From assembly GCA_001692895.1 (NCBI GenBank), contig KV748204.1, positions 248,001 through 312,000 of the forward strand: DNA of 64,000 bases, given 5' to 3'. Shown piece by piece: positions 13,101-24,500 of the stretch (within the stretch, counting starts at the first letter, position 1; every line of letters begins with the position of its first letter). The position numbers were made by a program, and so were the translations under genes. A model generated the notes under the pieces. The model was not told the DNA's origin. It saw only the letters and a program-made list of their open reading frames with translations, and did not search any database. Origin of the DNA: Cenococcum geophilum 1.58. Taxonomy: Eukaryota > Ascomycota > Dothideomycetes > Gloniales > Gloniaceae.

Positions 13101-13320
13101 GTTCTTTATCTTATTAAGTTTTAATTTTTAGGTTCTAAAACGCGTAATAAATACAAAACTAAGGGCCTATTAAGGGGTTGGTTCCTTAAATACCTAACGC
13201 CTTTTAGAGTACGTAATAGACGCAAACCAAGGGCCTATTAAGGGGTCGGTTCTTTAAGTACCTAAGGACTATATATAAAGAATTAAGGGCCTATTAGGGG
13301 GTTGGTTCTTTAGATATATA
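13065..13320. repeat. Tandem leader repeats of the copia element, about 60-85 bp
   Basis: Diverged copies containing AAAACGCGTAATA(G/A)A and AAGGGCCTATTA(A/G)GGGG(T/C)(T/C)GGTTC recur three to four times (about 13075, 13138, 13208, 13270). They lie between the 5' LTR (13432-13606) and the gag region, and probably form part of the untranslated leader. Confidence 0.7.
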
Positions 13321-13431
13321 TTAACTAATACTCCTTAGCAAACAGGTTCGGTAGAGGCCTGCAAGCAGAGACTAATTAAGCTCGTCTCTCTTCGTAGGTA
13401 GTACGTCTCCTAATCTGTAATCACTAATTAG

Positions 13432-13606
13432 TGTCGGTATTACTTCCGGTGATACGTATTGCTATTGTAATAGTATAGGGGTGGTAACTGATTTTTAATT
13501 GATGCTTATTGATTCTCCTATTCTATAGGTGGAATTTGGTGGATTTCCTAAACTCGCTTAGCTCACGTGACTAACCTAATTAGTTACAGATAACCTCGTT
13601 TAGACA
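13432..13606 (-). repeat. copia LTR (5' LTR relative to coding strand)
   Basis: 175 bp, TG...CA ends, followed by ATTAC (13607-13611), the target duplication shared with 7725-7729. Confidence 0.92.
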
Positions 13607-13779
13607 ATTACCTATCTTTATAAAGACTGAAGTAGTAGATGTAATTTATCTGTAAGCGTAGCATTTAAGTACCTATAAATACGTGCAACACCACTATTAA
13701 AAAAGTTGTGATAGGTTATTTAGCTATAGATTAATTACTTTGCCTATACCTCTTAAGGATTAGAGCTAAAATTAATATT

Positions 13780-15275
13780 ATATTAATCCTCTAACTTACT
13801 ACTAACCTTTAATTCTCTACTAAAGGACCCTAATTATTTAATATGCAACTACTGCTGTTTTATATTAACTACTAGCTGCTTAATATACCCTTTTTAAGCT
13901 TTACCGGTAAGCGAATTAAAGATATAGGTCCTGCTTTTAACCTTAAATCCTTTTAGAATAAGTTACTAATTAATAGTAGGAAGGTACTTAAAATTATAAA
14001 TAAAGCTACCTATAGCCTTCTTAATTGGTGAGCTATATATTGCTAATAGCGTTATCTTTAATAATTTAAACGTCGCCGCTGTCTTACTAATACTCTTACT
14101 TAAAGCTTCTGTTACTGCTAATGTCTTTAATAAATGGCTTTAATTGGCAGCCTTGGCCGCGTTCTTTGTTAACCGCTTTATTAACTCTAGCCTCTTTACT
14201 TTCTTAGTGTTTTAAGCCCTCTTTTCCGTTATGCTAGGCGTAGGTAAGGGAAATTAGCTTATAGAAGATAATGATATTAATAAGGATACTAAGGAGGATC
14301 GCGAAGGCGTTAAGGGTGTTAAGGGTGTTAATATACCTGGTGTAGGAGTAGGGCTTTAGCTATTGATTGGCGTACTAAATAGGCTCTATTTAACTATACT
14401 GCGCGGTATATTTAGATCCTTACTATCCTTATTATTATAATTAGACGAATTTAAATTAATATTGCCCCGGTTTTAAACCGAATCCTTATTAAGCGCCTCC
14501 TTAATTATGCCGGTATAATTACCACGGGCTATTTTACTAGTAAGTAGCTCCGTTAGTTGCTTATAGTAAATAGGCCATTTTGTTTTAAAAGGTCTCCTTT
14601 TAATATGGCTATTAAAATAGCCCTTTATAACGCCTTCCTTATTAGTTTATAGTAAGCCAGTAACCTTATATTTATTTTACCCTAAACACGCCTTAATATG
14701 CGCTTCCCATTTGCGGTATATAGCCTTTTAATAATCGTACTTATTTATTAACTGATTAAGAGTAAGGTCCTAGCCCGATTTAACTTTAATATAGGTAATA
14801 GCGTTAGCGTAATTGGTGGCTTTAAATGTAGCTCCGTTGGTCTCTTTGCCTTAGGTAACTAATAGCTTTATATACTTTAGAAACGCCTTACTTAACGCCT
14901 TAAGCTATACTAATTAAGGCTTCTTACTAGGATCCTTGCCCTCTGCCGCCTTATTTCTCTAAGTCTTTTTAATAGGTAGCTTGGAACTAGCACTAGCAGC
15001 TATAAGATCCTTCTTTACTGTATTCGCCCTTACTTGCTTCTTTAGCAGCTTTATTATAGGTATTAATATTAGTAAGGTAGTAGTAGAGGCAGCTTTAGAG
15101 GACGTTATACTAGGTGTAGAGGTGGTGGTAGAGGTAGTGGTAAAGGTAGCGGTTGGGTCATGGCTATGGCTAGGGGCAGGGGGAGCTACGCTGGCAGTAG
15201 TGTTAACAGGGCTGGCCTCTATGGGCTCGTTGTCGTCGCCTATAAAAAAGGTGCGTATATTAAGAACGGGTTAAT
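13780..15275 (-). pseudogene. Harbinger second protein with Myb/SANT-like DNA-binding domain, RIP-inactivated
   Basis: The minus strand gives one long reading frame interrupted only by RIP-type stops. It opens with a Ser/Thr-rich N-terminus (about 15270-15050). A Myb/SANT-like trihelix segment at about 14850-14680 (ATFKATNYANAITYIKVK then LNQLINKYDYQKAIYRKWE) corresponds to 'GFKxxxWxxV..YTxxQLKNKWxxLKKDYxxWKxL' of Myb_DNA-bind_3. A basic Ser/Thr/Pro-rich region follows, and a C-terminal conserved block lies at about 14060-13860. Such proteins accompany Harbinger transposases and guide DNA binding and nuclear import. It is oriented towards the transposase. Confidence 0.72.
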
Positions 15276-15504
15276 TATATCTATAAGGCTCTAACTACTT
15301 ATTTTATATAGAGCCTTTAGACGTCCCGCGTGCGGCTTATATAACCCTGCTCCACCGCTATTTCGCCCACTAGCAACCTTAGCAACTACCTCTAGTAAAC
15401 GAACCGCTCTTACCTATTTAATCTACACCCCTGCACGAGCGCTTGCTAGTGGCGCTTACAATCCACCTGTTGGGCTTTAATTTGACCCACCTGGCGGCGT
15501 CGAC

Positions 15505-15547
15505 CAGGTGGGCACGAATAGGTGGAAAAAAGTTAGTAAACCAGCCC
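15505..15547 (-). repeat. Harbinger right TIR
   Basis: Starts CAGGTGGGCACG and ends AGTAAACCAGCCC. It is followed by the TAA duplication (15548-15550). Confidence 0.9.
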
Positions 15548-15680
15548 TAAGAAACATTGGAAATGTCCCTCAGACGTGATTCCGGTGGTTTCGCACAAAC
15601 GTAGTTAGTCAGGTTGCGGACCGATTGAAAATCCGCACCAACGGAATTACGTCTAAGCTTGCTGAGGTAATTAATCGTGG
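15548..15680 (+). repeat. Hairpin (MITE-like) repeat, copy 2, target of the Harbinger insertion
   Basis: TAAGAAACATTGGAAATGTCCCTCAGAC... to ...AATTAATCGTGG parallels the reverse complement of 5321-5460. Its own arms face each other: CTCAGACGTGATTCCG near 15570 and the complement of CTTAGACGTAATTCCG near 15640-15656. The TAA at its left edge is the Harbinger target duplication. In copy 1 the same position reads TTAAGAAAC without an insert, so copy 1 serves as an empty-site comparison. Confidence 0.6.
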
Positions 15681-15904
15681 ATCGTCGATCCGTATCGCGG
15701 AAAATTGGATTTTCCGCAACCCTGGACATGAGCACAGCAAGAAGGACGTGTGCAAGCCTGTATGATTGGATTGTCTATAAACGAGAATCTAAAGCTAGAG
15801 AAAGGAAAGGAGAAGGAGAGCAGCGCCAGTCGAAGAAGGGTTCTTTTATGCGGTCCTCTAGTTACGTAACCGCAAAGTTCTACCAAGTTCTGCCAGTGCC
15901 GTAA
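15681..15904. other. Non-RIP patch without recognised gene
   Basis: Normal base composition with CpA retained. Overlapping short ORFs on both strands (15677-15904 plus, 15671-15985 minus) have no recognisable domain and run into RIP DNA, so they are not called as genes. A short AAGTTCTACC/AAGTTCTGCC run near 15877-15896 resembles the 10-bp tandem unit at 7953-8085. Confidence 0.4.
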
Positions 15905-17486
15905 CAAGTATAGCTTGCTAAAGTGGCTTAAGAAGCTAAATATAATGCTTAATAACGTCCTAATTATAGGAAGTAAGGCCGCCAACTTATATATAGAGAG
16001 GGCGATTAAGAGGCTTCTAATATAGGTTTAGATTCTTTCTATATTATTAACTAGACTTAACTATTACGAGCTTCCTATTCTATTTATTAATATTATACTA
16101 CATTATTAAGGAAATAGGGCCTTAAAGCTTAATAGCTTATTTAAATATTATTAAATAACTATTCTACCTAGTCTTAACGGGCTTAACAAGCTTAAGGACT
16201 TTAAAATTGGCGCGCGGTAGTATAGCGTTCTCCTCTCGCTAGAAGGCATAGAACTATTTATACTTTTATAGTAAGCAGATTAAATAGATAAAATTAATAA
16301 GAGTTCCAAGCGGGCCTTCCTTTCGCTACTTCTTTAGGAACTACTGCTCTTCTTATAGAAGTCTTAGTTTTAATTAAATTAATAATAGGGGAACGCCTAC
16401 CGTTAAGTTCTCATCACTGTTCTTAAACGTATCTTTATTAGTTCCAAATAGACTTAATTAAGCCACTAGATTAAATATATAGGTAGCGTACCGCACCTAA
16501 CGTTGCTATTTATTAAATCTAAGCTCTACTACAAGGAAGTTAATATAGGCGTTATCCATAATAAACTAGCCAATTTGACTACTAAGATTATACTCAGCAA
16601 TAATATTGCCAATAATGTTATAATAGTTATAGCCGCTATATAGGCCAAGCTGCTCTAGTAGAATAAGCATAAAGTCTTAAATCTGGCCTTAATTATCTAA
16701 GTAATAAATATAGACACTAGTAAGAGCTTTCTTCTTATTGCGCGTTGTCCAGCTATTAAATAATATATAAAATCTCGTTATTAATCGCGCTAGTTCTTCC
16801 ATTACTATACCTTTATTACTATTATATTTAGCGAGAACTTAATTATAAATTGCCTTATAGTTTTAGTATAGATTAGGCTCGGCATCTTTATTTACAGCCG
16901 CAATTAGGGCTTAAAATTTAGGTTGCTCGACTTTTTACAGAGGGTAGTTTCCGGCGGCGATCTATAGTATAACCGCCTATTTAAAGATATTAGAGTCGTA
17001 GGACTTAATAAGCTTATTAGCAACTACTTGCGATATATAGTAGGTTCGTTAAATCTACTCTAGAATAGTTAAAGCCTTCCACTTTTAAGACACTATATAA
17101 TTAATAAGACTATAAAAATTAACCTAATGGCTATCTATATCCTTAATAAGATATCCTGCCGCAGAAGTAGTAGCTCTACTAGTCTTATATAAAGTCACCT
17201 TAATCTTATATAGATGGCAATATTTATATAAGAAAATGGTTATTTTCTTACCAAATCTTTACTAGAGCCGCCAGCTATAGTCCTATATAAAGCTTAGAGT
17301 TCTAAGGAGGTCTTAATAAGGCCGTTAATATCTCTCTATACGGTCCCAATTAAGGCCTTTATATTCGTCCTTAAGGGGGGTTAATTCTAATAAGGTATTA
17401 GAACCTTCGCAGGCTTTGCTAGGCGCGATTGCAGACATATTCTCTGCTAAATTAATAGGGCCAGCTTTAGAAAGATGGGAAGACAT
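15905..17486 (-). pseudogene. hAT transposase with N-terminal BED-like finger, RIP-inactivated
   Basis: The minus-strand reading begins at an ATG at 17484-17486 (MSSHLSKAG...). DEYKGLNWDRIERY (about 17370-17327) matches the conserved start of fungal hAT transposases. A BED-like zinc-finger region follows, with WRLQQRFGKK near 17280 and ITIFLYKYCHLYK next. It continues through a helical region and a catalytic-domain block near 16560 (QIGQFIMDNAYINF, for IGxFxxDNASxND) to ATYIFNLVAQLSLFGT near 16480. The C-terminal hAT dimerisation motif was not recognised, so the left end may be truncated. Interrupted by TAG/TAA stops. Confidence 0.75.
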
Positions 17487-17733
17487 AATATAGGCAGTAT
17501 AGCGATAGGAATTGGTGGGTAAAAGAGGAGATTTTAGTAGGCTTAAGTCAAAAAGACGCGTTCGGATGTTTATTTTCGGCGCGTATATTATATCACAATC
17601 GTAGTATATTATAGAACTGCCCAAAATCAACCACCAAGAACCCCTATATCTTATGTATTAAACGAGCAAACTAACTTAATTAAACGAGACGATATAGGGC
17701 TTGATTGACTGCTAAAATCGGGCCTCTGGGTTT

Positions 17734-17870
17734 GATGATAGGGTCTATAGGGAGTCACGTGCCCACAGTGCACGGCTTAAAGTCTCTGCATTAAGAACTT
17801 TAAGCAGTAACAATATTATCTAATTGAATTCGAATATGCTAGTTCTCGTTAATTAAAGCTGCTGTTGATT
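17734..17870 (+). repeat. DIRS split direct repeat A1
   Basis: 137 bp. Contains AGGGTCTATAGGGAGTCACG and ends GCTGCTGTTGATT. The second copy is 29843-29979. A1 keeps several CpA sites that are TpA in A2 (for example GTGCCCACAGTGCAC against GTGCCTATAGTACAC). Confidence 0.88.
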
Positions 17871-18079
17871 CATTCATTTAGATCTTATTTAACCGTCGAG
17901 TCTCCTCCCTTAAAAAGCTTCGAATTTAGGCCGTTGTCGTTACCCCTCTCCGCCATCCTATATTACCCCGTCTACTCCGTATAACAGACCTTTTTGAAGA
18001 CGCTCCTGCATACAGCACACGCTCTTGTTCTTGTGTTCTTAACAGCAAAGGCTTGTAGACATGTCGCTCCTCCGTTACT

Positions 18080-20767
18080 ATGGCCCCTACGCCCTTTACT
18101 ACAGCCGAAAAGCGCCTATAGGATATTTATAAATAAGAGCTAAAAGACTATAAGCAGGAGCGTAATTATAAGGCGGCTTTAAACTAGGCTACCCTTAAAG
18201 TATTTACTGCTTCCACAGCCTAGGCGAAGTTAGCTATAGAAGAAATATACTAGGCGCGGCTCGCCGCCATTAAGAAGAACCCTATAATAATTAACGCGGT
18301 AGAGGTTAACTCTAGTAAGTCTTCTCTCCCTCCTACTATAAAAAGCCTAGACCTGCTTCTTTCTAGGATCCTAGTTTCCGAAGTTACTATAATCTAAAAG
18401 GGTATATTTGTTTTAGAAAACCTTATAAAGCTACGCAATAACCCATCTAGAATTAACTCTAATTAGATAGAGTTAACGGCAGATAAAAGAGTTATTACCT
18501 TTAGTAATGGCTCTAGAAAAGATTTCTCCTCTATAGGCATTTGGCTTAAGGGTTTTACTAATTATAGTATTATTGTTTAAACCCTCTAGGCCATATTAAC
18601 CCCCTTAGCTATTATAATGGCAAAATTCTACTAAGCTATTATAGGCTTCTTTGCACAGTTTATCTGGAACAGCGTTTTTAATTTAGCTATAGTTGTCCAC
18701 TAAAGAGCTATAAGGCTTGGATAAACTGACCCTACTAACTAGACTATCCCTATTAAACTATAAGCAGCTAACTATAACTTCGCCACCTTACGCCTAGCCC
18801 TATTATCCCCCTATAGTGGCGCGTTATCTAAACGCCCTTAGGCAGATATATCTATCTTATCCCTATAAGGCTAGGTATGCGGTAATTGAAATATAGGCCG
18901 CCCGTGCTTTAAATTACTATACTCCTATTAATATCTCTGTAAAGTATATAAAGGGAATTACGTTAAGAAAGATTGTAAGGGGTCTCTATAATAATTTATA
19001 CCCCCTCTACGCCCAAATTTAATACTAAGATTTAAGGTATTTACCCTAGGGTATCCACTTTATATTTTACCGTTACCATTAAACGCGTTAGCCTAGAGGG
19101 ATGAGCTACTCCTATACCCTAGAGATCTTGGCCCCTTAATTAAGGGTATCCTAATATATAGCGCGCGGATTAGAGTTACTGCCTTACTGCTAGCACGTAT
19201 ATATTTAAATCAACTTTTATCTAATACCGACCCTAGGGTAATTACTATAAAGATTGCTACCGATCTGCCTATTGGCTGTATTACTATTCGTCTACCTAAA
19301 GTAATCTGCTATTCCCCCTTAGGACTTATACCTAAGCCAGATAGAACCTTCCGCCGTATTTATAATCTCTCTTCGCCTAAGCCTTACTAAGGCCTCTCTG
19401 TTAACGCTACTATCCTAGAGGCCTACTCTACCCTTATTTATAGCACTGTAGACGACATTCTAGCGCTTATCCTTCTCGCTAGGAGAGGAGCCGTTATTCT
19501 TAAACGCGATCTTAAAGACGCTTTTTAGAATATCCTGGTCGCTACTACTAACTAACGCCTACTGGGTTTTAAATGGGAGAAGATAGTATACACTAAATGC
19601 TGCCTTCCCTTTAGTTTAGCTATTGTGCCCTTTTTCTTTAACCTCTTTACAGAAGCCCTATATTGGGTATTTAAACGCCATTTTTATCTAATCGTTGCTT
19701 TCTTTACACTAGTTCATTACCTAAATAACTTTATATTTATTTTACACCTAGGCACTAGCCACGCACTGGTGGTTTATATATATAACTTTATAATTACACT
19801 ACTTAGTTTTCCTCCTAACGCCACTAAAGACTCCTATAGTATAGTATTAGACGTTCTAGGTTATTAGATTAATACTAATACCTTTTTCCTCTCCCTTAGC
19901 CCTATTAAGTAGATGGTATTATAAGATTTACTTACCTCTTTTATCCTTAAGCCTTAAATCTCTCTTAAATAGTGCTAGTAACTTAGAGGTAGCCTAGCCT
20001 AGGCCGTAAAAGTTATCTAGTTGGGGCGATTTTACTTAAGATTACTATAGGACCTTATTATAGCCTTCTCTTTTATAAACTGCCACACTTTACCTATCCT
20101 ACTAGCAGTAATCTCCGACCTAGCTTAGTAGAGTAAAGCCCTAGCGCTTTAAAATGGGGTTTATTTCTTTTAGGAGGACGTTACTTACCCCTAGATCTAT
20201 CTCTTTACGGATGCCTTATCTAAATATGGTTATGCTAGCTTCTTTTATAGCTGCCTAGGCCACTCCTCCGCCGAGACCTATTCTACTCCTTATAGTTAAT
20301 AGCGCCCTTATGCCTCCGCGCTGCTATAAGACAACCTCTTCGCAGTATCTTCTGCCCCCGAGCACCTCCGTGCCCACATTAATATGCTTAAAGTACTCGC
20401 TATTACTAACATATTTATAAAATAGAGCCCTGCCTAGTAATATTTATTTATTTACGTCTATACGGATAATATAGTTGCCCTTACAGGCCTATAAAATATA
20501 ATGCTTAAAGGCCCTGCCAATTTACTCCTCTGATAAATCTTAGTTTAGGCTACCGCATTTAATATCTAGTTGCAATCTTCTTGGATTTTATCCAAAGATA
20601 ATACACTAGCTAATATACTCTCCCGCTTTAACTAGGCCATAGTTAAAAATCTCTATCCTTAGATCGATCTCTCAGTGCTAATGGCTTATTTTTAGGCTCG
20701 CTTATTAACCTACCAGGCCCGCTGCCTGCTTTTATTATCCAATTAGGCCAATCTTACTTGGTTTTAA
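18080..20767 (+). pseudogene. DIRS gag-like/reverse transcriptase/RNase H frame, RIP-inactivated
   Basis: One plus-strand frame from ATG 18080 to TAA 20765-20767, broken only by RIP-type stops. The N-terminal third is gag-like, with a Cys/His-containing segment near 18870-18975. The reverse transcriptase follows: GLIPKPDRTFRRIYNLSSPK (about 19330-19385), ILKRDLKDAF (about 19497-19525), FKWEKIVYTKCCLPF, and the catalytic box YLNNFIF near 19715-19740, where YxDDF is expected, so both Asp are now Asn. RNase H-like motifs lie near 20205 (LFTDALSKYGYA), followed by YTDNIVAL near 20460. A stop-free piece at 19625-19867 is the longest intact fragment. Confidence 0.82.
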
Positions 20768-21062
20768 GCCTTTTATAGCATAGTATTGAGCCTAACACTT
20801 GTAAGACGTATGCCTTAGGCATAAAGTTATGGGAGTTCTTCTGCGCTATAAGGGCTGTAGCACTATACCTAGCCCAGTTATCTAATCTTATAGAATAGGT
20901 AGTATAGAGAACATATGTTACAGTATTTAAGAATGCGTCACTTCGTTGCATACTTAATAGGGCAACCTCTCTTAACCCTAGCCTAAAAGAAGCTACTTTG
21001 AAGTTGCTAATCTTACGTAGCATCCTCACTAAGATCGCGACTAGCAGTATCACAATCCTAGG

Positions 21063-21487
21063 TATTACGGACGCTTTAAGTACGATGTTATAACTACTTA
21101 GAGAAGAGACGGAAGAAGCTAGTTGGTTGATTTAGGCACGGTCTAGGATAGAGCCAATAGAACTATGTAACGAGGAATGGTAACCAAGGTCATATAATGT
21201 GCTACGTATTAAACGAGAGGAACGAGAGGAACTTACGTACCTTACGTATAAGACGTACATTACGTATAAGAAGGATTTTATAGGAGTACGGTTGTGTATT
21301 TAAGGACCTTTAGTCCCTACCTAGATAGTTCCTTCCTTATAGTAATTCTTAGAATATAATTAAAGTTAATCTGTTGGGCAACCACTCCACCAGTTGTTAT
21401 TACGTTGTTAACTTTTATACTTGCATTTCCTATATACCTAGCCTATTAACAAACCTATTGTAGTTTTTGCTATAAGGTTCCGTTATA
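21063..21487 (+). repeat. gypsy copy 1, 5' LTR
   Basis: 425 bp. The first TG has become TA and the last CA has become TA, both RIP-type changes. Preceded by CTAGG. Confidence 0.92.
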
Positions 21488-21552
21488 TAATTACTACCTA
21501 GTTATAGTATTAATATAAGAAGTTAAATAATATACCACTAAAAGCAGCCACT

Positions 21553-24500
21553 ATGACGCCATTAATGGTAGCAACTACTTTAAGGACAGGAGGTGATACT
21601 AGTATGGCGGATACTAACTTATAGCAACCTATAACGGTTAGATAGCTATAGGAAATAGTTAACTAGCTAACAGCTAATAATATAGTATTAGAAGAAAGAC
21701 TTAACGGGATAGAAGTAGCAAAGATTAAGCTACTATTAATTAAGAGATTTATAGGAAAGAGGTTAAAGCTTAAAGGATTTCTTACGCAGATGCACTTTAA
21801 GGTCTTATAGGAGGGAGCAAAGTTACCTATACCTGTGGATCGGATAGCCTACGTAGGACTATTCTTGTTAGGAAAAGCACTTAAGTGGTTTAAACCTTAC
21901 CTTACAGAGATATAGGTAAATGGAATGACAACCACTAACTAAGACGTGCGATTTATATTCTTAAGTTAGGAAGGATTTGTAAAGCAACTCACGCAGATAT
22001 TTAGAGACCTAGAAGAAATAACTATAGCGGAAAGAAAACTCTAGAACCTCGTGTAATAAACTTTAGCAATTAAGTATATAATACAGTTCCAGACACTAGT
22101 AATATAAGTAGAGTAGAATAATAGGGCGCTTATAGCACAGTATAAATAGGGACTTAAGGCTAAAGTCTAGGACGTAATTATCCTAATGGAAGATATAGAC
22201 ACCCTAAGGGGACTAATAGATTAGGCGATTAAGATTAACAATTAGATCTACTAAAGGGAACAGGCTAAGAAGGGCTAGGACAAAGTTTTACAGTTATATA
22301 AGGCGCAGAGTACGCAATAATAAAAGCTAAGTTAGAAACTATAGTATGGCGCAGAGCTAATAGACCTAAGTAGCACTAAAGAAGCCTATAAGAAATGGAG
22401 CAAACTATAGAAACCTAGAGGACAAGGATTAGGTAATTAAAGGTCCAAGGAGCAGAGGCCGAATTAGGGATCTCAACAGCAGAAGATATTTAGGTGGACT
22501 CCATAGTAAGAGAAATGGTTTAAAGAAGGAGCTTATATAAATTGCGGAAAACAGGGTCATTACGTTAGAGACTATAGAAGTGGGTAGAGTCACTATATAG
22601 TAAAGGGTATGAGACTAGCAGACGATATATATATATAAAGGGATGACAATATGCTATAAGGAATAAAAGAATGTTTAATTAGAAGTTTTACGTTTTGTTA
22701 TAATAATGCATACCGAATTCATAAGGACGCTAAGTATGGCGTAAGCTATTAGCTATAAGAGCTAGCACCTATAGGATATAGAGGAACTAATAAACCAGTT
22801 TGTAGATTGGATATTAAGGATAATAAATTCGACCTAGGCGAAACATTCTATAATAATAAGGCAATAAGGGCCGCTTACTAGGAGCGAGTAGACCTTAGAG
22901 ATGTTATACTAGAGGTAGAGGATAATTCCGTTACAGAATAAGGAACATTAGTAGGAATCGAAACCCCACTAGACATAATGTCTATCACTTTATAAGACGT
23001 AAGAGAAGTAGGATAGTAAACCACTTTAGCACTTAATAAAGGCAAAAGGCTAAAGGCTTAAGATTCTTATAGCGAGATAAGAGATAACCAAGATTCTTAA
23101 AACAAGATAAGGTAAGCTTAAGGACCTATAACGGATGATAACCGATGGAGCAGAGCAGTAGCTTAGTTTAAAAATATATAAATAAGCTTAGGATAAGAAT
23201 TCCCAATAGTATAAGATTCTTAAGACGAGATAAGTAAGATCTAGGACTCTTAAAATAAGATAAGGATACTAGTTAAGCCTAGTTAAACTAAGGCAAGAGC
23301 TAAGCTTAAGTTAGAAGCGAGCTTAGGATTAAAGAATCTAAGAGGTCAAGAATTCGGAGTATAAATTAGGATACCTATAGATAAAAAGTAAGGAGCTTCT
23401 TTATAAATTAGAGAATCTGCGGCATAAATAGTAATTAGACTAGGAGACAAATATATAAACCTAGAGGATTTACTAGTTAAACGAAGTGTTTAAACTAAAG
23501 ATCGAAAAATTAATACTAGGATTAAGAAGTAAGATAACTTTAAGGATTAGAGCGCAAGGCGCAAACTAAAAAAAACTATAGAAGAGTTTAGGTAAAGAAT
23601 TATTGCATAGTAAGAATAGAAACTAGATAAGAGATCTAGCACATTGGGACGTATAAAGGACAGAGCACTAGTATAAAGAATCACTAATAGGCCGAGAGTA
23701 GGTATATTAAGAGCTAAGTGGCTTACTAAACTGGAATAAGAAGAGGATTTAGGGATTCCTACTAGGTTTAAGGAACAATATATAAAAGGCTGTTATAATA
23801 TAGCAATAAGAAGATACTTTCTTACGGACAGACTGTATATACTTTAGCAGCTATACTAAAAGTAGTATAGGTAAAGGCATAATAATAAGTGGGAAGATTT
23901 CTATATATAGTTGGATGAAAAAGTTATTTAGAACTACCTAATTATAGAGAAGGCTATAACATATATTAAAGGAGCCTTAATTATAACGTTAAAGGATTTA
24001 GAGGAACGTTTAGAGGACTAGAGAAGTAAGAGACGTATTTTAGTACCTACAAATAAAGTTGTAATGTTTAGATTAGCACAATAAAGGTTTAAACTTAAGG
24101 ACGAAGACGAGCTAAGAGTTAACCTAAAGCACCTAGTATACTATACGTTATTATAGATTGCGTGCGTAGATAATATATGCGAAATGTATAAGAATCTAAA
24201 GGAAAAGAATTGGAAATACCCTATAAGGATATACTGGATAATAGATAAGTAATAGTATAGGAATGCTAAATATATATATAGATAGCATCTAGTAGAGGTC
24301 TAAGAGGAAGAAAGTTTAGTACTTTAACTAGGAAGATTCCTTACGGAAGAATACTTAGATAGACGATAGTGGTGGGAATGCTTAAAAAACACGTATCTAT
24401 AGTATATTAAAGATAAAAAGCGAACTAGGTATTGGCTAAAGAGTAAGCTAAGTNTANTAGGATTAAGCAGCTAATAGTTAAAAAAAGTAAAGGCCTATAG

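Larger units (their letters stand above)
7730..13606 (-). mobile_element. Ty1/copia LTR retrotransposon, complete with LTRs and TSD, RIP-mutated
   Basis: Two direct LTRs of 175 bp (7730-7904 and 13432-13606) both begin TGTCGGTAT and end AGACA. They are flanked by the same 5-bp duplication ATTAC (7725-7729 and 13607-13611). The coding strand is minus. The domain order from right to left is gag with zinc knuckle, protease, gag-pre-integrase/integrase, RT, RNase H, which is copia order. It lies inside the Harbinger element and so inserted after it. Many TAG/TAA stops come from RIP. Confidence 0.92.
6011..15547 (+). mobile_element. PIF/Harbinger DNA transposon containing a nested copia element
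   Basis: Terminal inverted repeats starting GGGCTGGTTTACTAAC lie at 6011-6053 and 15505-15547 and match over about 43 bp with a few differences. They are flanked on both sides by TAA (6008-6010 and 15548-15550), the 3-bp target duplication typical of this superfamily. The element carries a DDE transposase on the plus strand at the left and a Myb/SANT-like second protein on the minus strand at the right, the usual two-gene Harbinger content. A complete copia retrotransposon (7730-13606) sits between the two genes. Without that insert the element is about 3.65 kb. The interior is RIP-mutated and both genes are dead. Confidence 0.88.

Noticed and set aside
14981..15274. 97-codon plus-strand ORF
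   Set aside because: Antisense to the Ser/Thr-rich part of the Harbinger Myb-like protein. Val/Leu-rich shadow of TCT/ACT-type codons.
15671..15985. Three overlapping short ORFs on both strands in the non-RIP patch
   Set aside because: They overlap each other, have no recognisable domain and end in RIP DNA. The open frames follow only from normal composition.
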